From NCBI GenBank assembly GCA_046345275.1, contig JBKDJY010000048.1, positions 1-14,961 of the forward strand: 14,961 bases of DNA. Direction: 5' to 3'. A program made the position numbers and the translations under genes. Under the pieces are notes generated by a model, which worked only from the letters and a program-made list of their open reading frames with translations, had not been told where the DNA came from and made no database searches. Position 1 is the first letter of the stretch. Each line of letters opens with the position of its first letter. Origin of the DNA: UBA4416 sp046345275. GTDB lineage: Bacteria > Bacteroidota > Bacteroidia > B-17B0 > Aurantibacillaceae. Of this stretch, positions 1-6,506 are shown piece by piece.

Positions 1-372
1 ACATTTTATCTGCAAGTATAAAATGATATAATCTCAATAAAATAGTTTAAAAAGAGTGCGTTTGTTTTTTTGCCTTTATCATACACAGGTGGGCGGATTT
101 TGAAATTTTTCAGCGATAGCTGTCATTTAAGCGAAGGGTAGGCATGAGCAGGAGGAGGGCTTAAATTATCAGCGGTTTCGTTAAGGAAGGCAAAAGCGAT
201 GCAACGAAAATCGCCTTAAAATTTTAAAAGGGTTTTGCCTACTTTTGCCCTCAAAAGTATGGAAAAAGAAATTCTGAGTTTTTGAGCAAGCTCTAGATAT
301 TACTGATAAAATATTTCGAACGTTTAAGCATCACATTAAGTTGTGAAAAAAAATCAAAAAAAATTATATGAC
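1..372. other. Intergenic region at left edge, no gene found
   Basis: This stretch has no supportable coding sequence. All three forward frames meet a stop within the first 31 bases, and all three reverse frames meet one by base 49, so at most the tail of a gene outside the window could reach in. Roughly bases 80-270 look less AT-rich than the surroundings and contain nested inverted repeats (listed separately). The rest is very AT-rich. The region lies behind the stop codon of the leftward protease gene, so it may be the 3' untranslated part of that transcript. No convincing intrinsic terminator (GC stem followed by a T run) was seen on either strand. Confidence 0.7.
188..240. repeat. Nested inverted repeats, possible three-way junction
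   Basis: Outer arms AGGCAAAA (188-195) and TTTTGCCT (233-240) are exact reverse complements. Directly inside them are two further dyads: GCGAT (196-200) with ATCGC (210-214), closing a 9-base loop, and the perfect 12-base palindrome TTAAAATTTTAA (216-227). Together they could fold as a three-way junction in RNA or as a branched cruciform in DNA. The block is less AT-rich than its flanks and lies about 130 bases behind the protease stop codon. It may be a dispersed intergenic repeat or a 3'-end structure; one copy cannot decide between these. Confidence 0.4.
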
Positions 373-1461
373 TTATTTTTTATAAACCATAATATTAAAA
401 ACAAAAGGTTGGATTTTTTTAATCTGTTCACTGCGTTTTAATCCTTTTAAAGTAGATTTTTTAGCGCTTAAAATTAAATTTGTTCGAAGTGAATCGTTTT
501 TTAAAGAGTCTATGACTTGTTTAATTAAATCTGATTTCACCGCAAATCCAGTTCCTTCTGCATCAATTAATTTTCCGCGAATAAGACCTATCACATAACC
601 AGATTCATCCATTAAAGGTCCGCCACTATTCCCTGGATTTACTGGAATGGAAATTTGAAACATGGTCGTATCATTATTAAAGCCAGATAATGAACTTAAA
701 GCACCTTCTCCGTAAACGATATCTTTACGGGGATATCCAATGGTATAAACCTTATCGCCAATTTCAGATAAATGTTGATTGAAAGAAAATGGATAAGGAA
801 TCGTTGATAAAGCTTCGGAATTCTCTAATTTGAAAATTGCCAAATCGTATTTATCATCGCTAGCAACTAATTTGGCAGACATCCTTTCAAAAATTGAATT
901 TGTGACAAATACTGAATCTGACCCTTGTACCATATGTAAACTGGTAATGAAATAGCCTTTATTGTTTAGCGCAAAGCCAGTACCTTCAATGTTTGCAGGC
1001 ACATATTTTTTAAGTCGATTATTACTTAAATCATTTATCCCTTCAATAATCGCATCTCTTGAGTATTTTAATTCAGTAACTTCTCTTTTTAAATTTGTAA
1101 TATCATTACTTTGTTTTTTTAATAAGAAACCACCCGCACTTAATATAGTGATGGTGGAAATAACGGCAATAATAGCAACAGAAGCAGCCACCGCAAAAGT
1201 TCTGCCATGTTTTTTAACAAACCCTTGGTTAATTGAAAAAATTTGTGCGTCTTTTCCAAATTCTTTTTGGTGAATGGCTGTAAAAATGCGTTTAATGTTT
1301 AAACGTTCTTCATGTTGCCTTAATTTTTCAACTAAAGTTTTATGTTTTTCATAGGCACTAGCAAATTCAGAATCATTTTTTAAACGAATTTCAAATTTAA
1401 TTTTTTCGTCTTCGGAAATTTGTCCAAATAAATAATTATCAAATAAATCAGTTGTTCTCAT
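373..1461 (-). CDS. Membrane-anchored trypsin/HtrA-like protease with anti-sigma-like N-terminus
   Basis: A 362-residue protein. Residues 1-60 resemble the cytoplasmic head of Bacteroidota anti-sigma factors: an acidic 'NYLFGQISEDEKIKFE' segment followed by helical, charged sequence, with no zinc-binding His/Cys motif. A basic patch (83-87) precedes one transmembrane helix at about 88-111, so the N-terminus should be cytoplasmic and the rest periplasmic. Residues 116-150 look like a short coiled coil. A trypsin-like (S1C) domain follows at about 155-320 with a full triad: H176 (TSLHMV), D206 (DLAIF) and S279 (GNSGGPL). No PDZ domain is present, unlike DegP/HtrA. The gene begins 11 bases after the sigma-factor stop, so the two are surely co-transcribed. 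The known part is the protease fold. The inferred part is that the head binds the adjacent sigma factor and that the periplasmic protease senses or processes something in the envelope. A housekeeping protease merely co-transcribed with the sigma gene is the alternative. Confidence 0.88.
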   Translation of the reverse strand: MRTTDLFDNYLFGQISEDEKIKFEIRLKNDSEFASAYEKHKTLVEKLRQHEERLNIKRIFTAIHQKEFGKDAQIFSINQGFVKKHGRTFAVAASVAIIAVISTITILSAGGFLLKKQSNDITNLKREVTELKYSRDAIIEGINDLSNNRLKKYVPANIEGTGFALNNKGYFITSLHMVQGSDSVFVTNSIFERMSAKLVASDDKYDLAIFKLENSEALSTIPYPFSFNQHLSEIGDKVYTIGYPRKDIVYGEGALSSLSGFNNDTTMFQISIPVNPGNSGGPLMDESGYVIGLIRGKLIDAEGTGFAVKSDLIKQVIDSLKNDSLRTNLILSAKKSTLKGLKRSEQIKKIQPFVFNIMVYKK

Positions 1462-1472
1462 TTTTCTTTTCT

Positions 1473-2030
1473 TTAGCCTTCAAAAAAATTTCGCTTTAAT
1501 CGTTGTAAACATTTATACTTTTGTGTTTTTGCATTATCTGAATTGGTATAACCAAATTTTTCAGAAATCTGCTCCATCGATAATTTAGAAATATAAAAAT
1601 CTTTTAAAATGGTTTTACAAGGTTCCCCCAAATCATTTAAACTCAAATTCATTTTCAATATATCTGATTCTTTTTTAAAATAGTCGCTTATATCATCAAT
1701 TACATCAACAACTTCATTTTCGTCATTATCTTTAAATCTTAGCGTATTTCCATTTTTTCTTAATTGCTTTAACCATAAATGCTTGGAAATAGAAAAAATA
1801 TAGGTTTGTAATTGGCAATTAAGCTTAAATCCTGGCTTTTGAACATTTTCATACAAAACAATTAAGGTTTCTTGGTAAATATCTGCCGCAGATTCACTGT
1901 TTCCGCTATTGTTTATAACATATCTAAGAACGAGGTAATAATACTTTTTGTATAAAGCACTTAACACAGCACTGTCATGATGCTTCAGTCCTTCTATAAA
2001 ATTTAGGTCTGTGTAAGTTACTTTCGACAT
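1473..2030 (-). CDS. RNA polymerase sigma factor, ECF/sigma-70 family
   Basis: A 185-residue protein with the two-domain layout of group IV (ECF) sigma factors. Region 2 covers about residues 22-93 and includes the helix 'SAADIYQETLIVLYENV', the counterpart of the usual 'DAEDLVQETF' segment, and 'LQTYIFSISKHLWLKQLRK', the DNA-melting and -10 recognition part. An acidic linker rich in D and E follows (101-122). Region 4 lies at about 127-180, with the helix-turn-helix 'SMEQISEKFGYTNSDNAKTQ' that reads the -35-like element. It lies 69 bases behind pssA on the same strand and is followed after 11 bases by the membrane-protease gene, the place normally held by an anti-sigma factor. No clear promoter was found in the 69-base gap (only a poor TACCTTTA match), so it may be read from upstream. 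Target genes are unknown. Confidence 0.9.
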   Translation of the reverse strand: MSKVTYTDLNFIEGLKHHDSAVLSALYKKYYYLVLRYVINNSGNSESAADIYQETLIVLYENVQKPGFKLNCQLQTYIFSISKHLWLKQLRKNGNTLRFKDNDENEVVDVIDDISDYFKKESDILKMNLSLNDLGEPCKTILKDFYISKLSMEQISEKFGYTNSDNAKTQKYKCLQRLKRNFFEG

Positions 2031-2099
2031 AAAGTACGTTGCCTTTTATACTATTTTAAACTAAAGGTAACCCTGTTTTTTTAAAAAAGATTTTTTTAT

Positions 2100-2813
2100 C
2101 TAAACTAATTTTCTCTTGGTATATAAATATGTTAACAGGCCTGTGAAGACATATAATACAATTATCAAAGGAATGCTTAAAAAATGAAGCGTTATGATCA
2201 GTGTGAAAGAAAATAATAAAAAAACATAGCGTACTCGATTGTCTTTCCAACTAAAATTTTTAAACTTTAATGCAAAAAGGGGTATTTCTGATATTAGTAA
2301 AAAACTAAAAATAAAAACAATAGATAGTAGCGTAGGAATATTCATAAAAATACTTTCTGTTTTATGTTGAATGATAACCAAGGGAATAGAACAAATAAAA
2401 ATTGCTACCGCAGGCGTAGGAAGGCCAATAAAACAAGAAGTTTGACGGGTGTCGTTATTAAATTTCGCCAAACGAATGGCCGAAAAAATGGGTATTAAAA
2501 ATGAAACCAAGGCAAGGGATTTGTTTTCTATATGATCAATTTCAATTACTCTTAAAAGTAATTGATACATCATCACACCTGGCGCTAATCCAAATGTTAC
2601 CATATCCGCCAAACTATCTAAGTCTTTTCCTATAGGAGACGATACTTTTAATAAACGTGCTAAAAATCCATCAAAAAAATCGAGTATTGCGGCCAATCCA
2701 ACCAAATATGATGTTAAGATCAATTGACCTTCAAAAGCCTTAACTATTGAAAAGCAGCCACACAACAAATTGCAGCATGTAATGGCATTTGGGATATGTT
2801 GCTTTATTTTCAT
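2100..2813 (-). CDS. pssA: CDP-diacylglycerol--serine O-phosphatidyltransferase
   Basis: A 237-residue integral membrane enzyme that joins L-serine to CDP-diacylglycerol to give phosphatidylserine, the precursor of phosphatidylethanolamine. The CDP-alcohol phosphotransferase signature is complete: D45-x2-D48-G49-x2-A52-R53-x8-G62-x3-D66-x3-D70. The aspartates bind the metal ions and the CDP group. The following 'SLADMVTFGLAPG' is typical of the bacterial subclass II PssA rather than of phosphatidylglycerophosphate synthase. Hydrophobic segments fill the remainder, with several transmembrane helices and a short basic tail. The start at 2813 is well supported because an in-frame TAA lies three codons upstream. 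No phosphatidylserine decarboxylase gene is in the window. The gene is divergent from the MBOAT gene, with 174 bases between them, and may share a transcript with the sigma factor behind it. Confidence 0.95.
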   Translation of the reverse strand: MKIKQHIPNAITCCNLLCGCFSIVKAFEGQLILTSYLVGLAAILDFFDGFLARLLKVSSPIGKDLDSLADMVTFGLAPGVMMYQLLLRVIEIDHIENKSLALVSFLIPIFSAIRLAKFNNDTRQTSCFIGLPTPAVAIFICSIPLVIIQHKTESIFMNIPTLLSIVFIFSFLLISEIPLFALKFKNFSWKDNRVRYVFLLFSFTLIITLHFLSIPLIIVLYVFTGLLTYLYTKRKLV

Positions 2814-2987
2814 CCGCAGATGTTATTGTTTTTATTTGCCATTTGGAATATGCCATGTCTAGTCGCCTGCTGGCTCAAATGTTCAGCAAATATTTGATTT
2901 CATTTGCGTTTGTGCTTCTTCGAGCATGACTAATTCATAATGACGTGTAAATATAATATAAATTAAATCGTTAGTATATTTACAGAT
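2814..2987. other. Divergent intergenic region between pssA and the MBOAT gene
   Basis: This 174-base gap must hold the promoters for both directions. For the rightward gene, a TATATTTA sequence (2975-2982) resembles the Bacteroidota -7 box TAnnTTTG, but it sits only five bases before the ATG and has no TTG/TTTG box at the right distance. For pssA no convincing promoter was recognised. Nothing else was found here. Confidence 0.5.
2975..2982 (+). promoter_or_regulatory. Possible -7 box (TATATTTA) of the MBOAT gene
   Basis: Seven of eight bases agree with the TAnnTTTG consensus of the primary Bacteroidota sigma factor, counting the two free positions. It ends five bases before the start codon, so transcription would begin about at the ATG (a leaderless or near-leaderless mRNA). 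There is no clear -33 partner, and this AT-rich DNA makes chance matches common. Confidence 0.2.
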
Positions 2988-4391
2988 ATGCTTTTTAATA
3001 CAATTCCTTTTTTAATTTTTTTACCATTGGTTTTTTTTGGTTATTGGATTCTAAAGCCAAACCATCGCAATGTGTTTTTATTAATAGCGTCGTATTATTT
3101 TTATTTTTCATACAATCCTTGGTTTTTAATTTTACTCATCGGAACCTCAGCTTTGGATTATTATTTAGCTAAACTGATTTCAAGAACTGATTTAATTAGA
3201 AAACGAAAATGCCTATTGCTGGTTAGTTTAATCAGTAATATTGGGCTCTTGTTTGTGTTTAAATACTTTGTGTTTTTTTATAATTCTTCGTTACAATTGT
3301 TTTCTCCATATTCTTTGTTATTAACACAATTGATTATTCCAGCAGGATTATCTTTTTATACTTTTCAATCCATCAGCTACACCATTGATGTGTTTCGTAA
3401 TAAATACAAAGCAACAGATTCCTTACAAGATTTTTTATTATTTGTTTCGTTTTTCCCCCATATGGTTGCTGGACCAATTATGCGCCATGATGATTTAATG
3501 CCACAGTTAAAAGTAACACATCATTTTAAAACAATAGATTGGGAAGCGTTTGCCAAATTAACAATATGGGGATTTTTTAAAAAGATGGTTATTGCTGATA
3601 ATTTAGCCTTAATCGTGGATCCTGCATTTGATAATTTAAATCTTCATTTTAATTCGGTAGAATTTGTTTTAATTGGATTTTTATTTCTCATACAGCTTTA
3701 TGCTGATTTTTCAGGTTATTCAGATATTGCAATGGGCGTAGCAAAATTATTCAAAATTAATTTAATGCTTAACTGGAAGCGGCCTTTACTCGCAACTTCA
3801 ATTACTGATTATTGGCAAAGGCATCACATCAGTTTAACCAATTGGTTTAAAGAATATGTTTATTTTTCTTTAGGTGGAAATAAAGTAAAAGCAGCACGAT
3901 GGATTTTTAACATACTAATTGTATTTTTATTAAGTGCTTTGTGGCATGGCTCAAATTTTACTTTTATGGTGTGGGGGTTGTTAAATGGTGTTTTTTATGT
4001 GATCGAAAAAGGCATTCGAAACTTAAAATTCAATACCCCAATACTTATAAAAAGGATTTATACTTTGTGTTTTATTTCCATTTTTTTTATTGCATTCAGA
4101 GTAAGTACAATGCAAGATTTATCGCATATTTATCGAACAATATTTTTAGAGTTTAGTTTTAAGGGTGGTTTCACTCACTTTTTTTCATTGGATAACCACA
4201 TGTTTTTCTTTATGATATTTCTATTTCTTATCATCTTATTTTTTAAAGAAATTTATGACGAATTTCAATTTGTTTCAGTTGGACAGTATCTTAAAAATTG
4301 GTCAAGCCCTAGTTTTTACTTTATTGTTTTATTTTTAATTTTTGCATTTGGTAATTTTAATGCTAATAGTTTTATTTATTTTCAATTTTGA
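2988..4391 (+). CDS. MBOAT-family O-acyltransferase (AlgI/DltB-like)
   Basis: A 467-residue polytopic membrane protein of the membrane-bound O-acyltransferase family. It shows the family's landmarks in order: 'FNTIPFLIFLPLVFFGYW' at the N-terminus; 'PAGLSFYTFQSISYTIDV' (118-135); 'FFPHMVAGPIMR' (155-166); 'LYADFSGYSDIAMG' (237-250); 'DYWQRHHISLTNWFKEYVYF' (274-293) with conserved H280; and 'SALWHG' (316-321) with the catalytic H320. Most of the rest is transmembrane helix, and the length is typical of AlgI. Such enzymes move an acyl group, usually acetyl, across the inner membrane toward an extracytoplasmic sugar or polymer. The next gene overlaps it by four bases and encodes a membrane-anchored SGNH-type protein, the usual kind of partner that completes the transfer. 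No polysaccharide synthesis genes are nearby, so the acceptor is unknown. Confidence 0.94.
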   Translation: MLFNTIPFLIFLPLVFFGYWILKPNHRNVFLLIASYYFYFSYNPWFLILLIGTSALDYYLAKLISRTDLIRKRKCLLLVSLISNIGLLFVFKYFVFFYNSSLQLFSPYSLLLTQLIIPAGLSFYTFQSISYTIDVFRNKYKATDSLQDFLLFVSFFPHMVAGPIMRHDDLMPQLKVTHHFKTIDWEAFAKLTIWGFFKKMVIADNLALIVDPAFDNLNLHFNSVEFVLIGFLFLIQLYADFSGYSDIAMGVAKLFKINLMLNWKRPLLATSITDYWQRHHISLTNWFKEYVYFSLGGNKVKAARWIFNILIVFLLSALWHGSNFTFMVWGLLNGVFYVIEKGIRNLKFNTPILIKRIYTLCFISIFFIAFRVSTMQDLSHIYRTIFLEFSFKGGFTHFFSLDNHMFFFMIFLFLIILFFKEIYDEFQFVSVGQYLKNWSSPSFYFIVLFLIFAFGNFNANSFIYFQF

Positions 4392-5320
4392 TAAAAAAAA
4401 TCATCTTCTATAGCCTGTTGTTTGTTTTTACACTATTTGCTTACCGATGTTTCTTATATGAAGGGTTAAGGAAAAATAAACTTGGAATATTTGCCAAATA
4501 CAATGATTTATTTTTAAACAGAGGAAATGCTCATCAGGTATTGTTTTTGGGTTCTTCGAGAGCAGAAATGCATTTTCATCCAAAAATATTTGATAGCATT
4601 ACTGGGCTCAATAGTTATAACATGGGAATTAGTGGTGCTTCCCTAAAATTATCTTATGGTTTATTAAAAACATATTGTCATCAACACACTAAACCTAAAT
4701 ATTTAATTTTAAGTATAGATTATTTCGCTTTAGATAATGACTCCGACCGCATCAATGACTTTCCTAGATTTTTTCCTTACTTAAGTAATTCCTACTTATT
4801 GAATGAACTGAAAAAGCTAGATGCTCGGTTTTCTCATTTTTATTATAATCCATTTGCTTCAATTCCATATACTCAAATAAATTATTTGAGCACATCATTA
4901 CATGGATGGTTCGGTATTTATGGTAGATACGACACACTCATGTATAAAGGATTTCAAACATCCGAACACAGTGAATTCAGAAAATTAAGCATCGAAAAAA
5001 TTAAAACATCTGTAATCACCATTAAAAACAGAACATACTTAGATTCAATTATAAATTTTTCTAAGAAAAATAATATAAAATTATTACTTGTCACTACACC
5101 TTTTTATGGCGGAACATCAAAGTTTATAATTAATTCTAATAGACTTTCAAAACAACTTAAAGATATTGCCTTTGTTCAACATGTTTCATTTTTTAACTAC
5201 TCAGATTCTGCAGTTTTTAAAAATCCTAAATATTTCAAAGACGTTTATCACTTAAATCTTGAAGGGGCAATGATATTCAGTAAAATGATTTCATCTAAAT
5301 TTATGGCAACCTTCAATTAA
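4388..5320 (+). CDS. Membrane-anchored SGNH-hydrolase-like protein, probable acyltransferase partner
   Basis: A 310-residue protein with an N-terminal membrane anchor or uncleaved signal at about residues 4-22, then a soluble domain that should face the periplasm. It shows SGNH-type motifs: 'VLFLGSSRAE' (51-60), with a GSSR block standing for the nucleophile elbow (Ser56 or Ser57); 'YNMGISGAS' (77-85) with N78; and 'KDVYHLNLEG' (284-293) with the D285-x2-H288 pair. This matches the DltD/AlgX/AlgJ-like proteins that work with MBOAT enzymes in O-acylation. The start is TTG at 4388 inside the overlap TTGA with the stop codon of the MBOAT gene, which suggests translational coupling. The next ATG lies about 60 codons in and would remove the anchor and the catalytic block. 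The exact reaction, transfer or hydrolysis, and the substrate are not shown by the sequence. Confidence 0.82.
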   Translation: MIKKIIFYSLLFVFTLFAYRCFLYEGLRKNKLGIFAKYNDLFLNRGNAHQVLFLGSSRAEMHFHPKIFDSITGLNSYNMGISGASLKLSYGLLKTYCHQHTKPKYLILSIDYFALDNDSDRINDFPRFFPYLSNSYLLNELKKLDARFSHFYYNPFASIPYTQINYLSTSLHGWFGIYGRYDTLMYKGFQTSEHSEFRKLSIEKIKTSVITIKNRTYLDSIINFSKKNNIKLLLVTTPFYGGTSKFIINSNRLSKQLKDIAFVQHVSFFNYSDSAVFKNPKYFKDVYHLNLEGAMIFSKMISSKFMATFN

Positions 5321-5385
5321 ATAAATTTTCCATAGTCTTAATCTTATAGGCAATATCCAATTTTTTTTTTCGTTTCCTTAAAATG

Positions 5386-5416
5386 TTGACGTTTTGATTG
5401 TTTTTTTGTACTTTTA
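5386..5416 (+). promoter_or_regulatory. Promoter-like sequence for the porV-like/porU2 operon
   Basis: TTG (5386-5388) and TACTTTTA (5409-5416) are separated by 20 bases, close to the Bacteroidota pattern of a TTG/TTTG -33 box and a TAnnTTTG -7 box. The last base of the -7 box deviates. Transcription would start near 5423, leaving a leader of about ten bases before the ATG at 5433. It lies in the 112-base gap behind the SGNH gene. A run of ten T (5361-5370) precedes it, but no stem for a terminator was seen before that run. Confidence 0.4.
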
Positions 5417-5432
5417 AATTATCTATTGAGTT

Positions 5433-6503
5433 ATGAGGTATTTGTTTTTGATATTTTTAATGCCTGTGTTTGTTAGCTTAGGGCAAATTGCAAAATATAG
5501 CAATGAGTTTTTAAGTGTAGGAGTTGGTGCTCGGGCGTTATCTATGGCCAATGCCAATGTAGCTTCCGTTAGCGATGTTACTGCTGGTTATTGGAATCCA
5601 GCTGGTTTATTATTTCAAAAAACATCTCTACAAGTTGGCTTAATGCATGCTGAATATTTTGCCGGAATTGCAAAATATGATTTTATTGGAATTTCCAAGC
5701 GCATTGATAGTAATAGTGTAGGCGGCATCAACTTTATTAGGTTTGGCGTTGACAATATCCCAAATACGACAGATTTAATTGACGCCAATGGCAATGTAGA
5801 TTATTCAAGAATAAAATCCTTTAATGCATTAGATGCAGCCGTATTATTATCTTATGCACGAAAAATGGCAAAATTAAAAGGATTAAAGTTTGGAGCTAAT
5901 GCAAAAATAATTCGACGTAAATTGGGCGAATTTGGTGGTGCATGGGGATTTGGTCTGGATGTTGGAGCAATGTATGACTACGAAAAGTGGCGTTTTGCTG
6001 CGATGGCAAGAGACATTACTGGAACGTTTAATGCTTGGAGTTACACCCTATCCGATCAAGTAAAACAGACGTTTTTATTAACTGGTAATGACATACCAAG
6101 CAGCTCTGTAGAAATAACTTTACCACGATTAATTTTAGGTGCTACTAGAACTTGGTATGTTTGGAAGGATAGAATTTCTTTAGGTGGGGAATTAAATTTC
6201 ATTAATACGTTTGATGGAAAACGTAATACTGTTATAAAAACCAAAGCGTGGAGTATGGAACCTGCTTTTGGGTTAGAAGTTGGATATAAAAAAATAATCT
6301 TTTTAAGAGGAGGTATTGGAAACATACAAAAAGCAAAAACCATACTGGGTAGCGATGCTACAACGGTTCAGCCAAATATGGGTGTAGGATTAAAATACAA
6401 AATTTTTGGTTTGGATTATGCCTTGACAAATATTGGAAATATATCAACATCACTTTACTCTCACGTATTTACTGTAAAATTTGATTTATCAACTAATTTT
6501 TGA
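5433..6503 (+). CDS. PorV/PorQ-family outer-membrane protein
   Basis: A 356-residue protein with a signal peptide (hydrophobic residues 3-16, likely cut near residue 17) and then alternating beta-strand-like sequence, as in an outer-membrane barrel. The segment just after the signal, 'SVGVGARALSMANANVAS' (28-45), and the following 'AGYWNPAGLL' are hallmarks of the PorV/PorQ family. The C-terminus ends in beta-strand sequence and a terminal Phe, as in many barrels. In type IX secretion, PorV carries cargo from the translocon to the sortase complex on the cell surface and holds PorU; PorQ does the same for PorZ. The gene is three bases upstream of the porU2 gene, so the product is most likely the outer-membrane partner of that sortase. 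Whether it also replaces the main PorV, which should be encoded elsewhere, cannot be told. Confidence 0.9.
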   Translation: MRYLFLIFLMPVFVSLGQIAKYSNEFLSVGVGARALSMANANVASVSDVTAGYWNPAGLLFQKTSLQVGLMHAEYFAGIAKYDFIGISKRIDSNSVGGINFIRFGVDNIPNTTDLIDANGNVDYSRIKSFNALDAAVLLSYARKMAKLKGLKFGANAKIIRRKLGEFGGAWGFGLDVGAMYDYEKWRFAAMARDITGTFNAWSYTLSDQVKQTFLLTGNDIPSSSVEITLPRLILGATRTWYVWKDRISLGGELNFINTFDGKRNTVIKTKAWSMEPAFGLEVGYKKIIFLRGGIGNIQKAKTILGSDATTVQPNMGVGLKYKIFGLDYALTNIGNISTSLYSHVFTVKFDLSTNF

Positions 6504-6506
6504 AAA

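Noticed and set aside
331..346. Hairpin TCACA-TTAAGT-TGTGA next to an A run, as terminator of the protease gene
   Set aside because: For the leftward transcript the T run comes before the stem instead of after it, and for the forward strand the stem is followed by A, so it fits an intrinsic terminator in neither direction.
962..1273. Forward open frame of 103 codons
   Set aside because: It lies antisense inside the protease gene, has no recognisable domain and only reflects the transmembrane and coiled-coil coding sequence read backwards.
2056..2250. Reverse open frame of 64 codons overlapping the end of pssA
   Set aside because: It lies mostly within pssA in another frame and has no family resemblance.
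2786..2852. Direct repeat CATTTGGRATATG (2786-2798 and 2840-2852)
   Set aside because: Twelve of thirteen bases agree, but one copy lies within the pssA coding sequence and no further copy or function was seen; probably chance.
5321..5370. Terminator of the MBOAT/SGNH operon ending in ten T
   Set aside because: The T run is real, but no stable stem precedes it; the possible pairings are short and interrupted.
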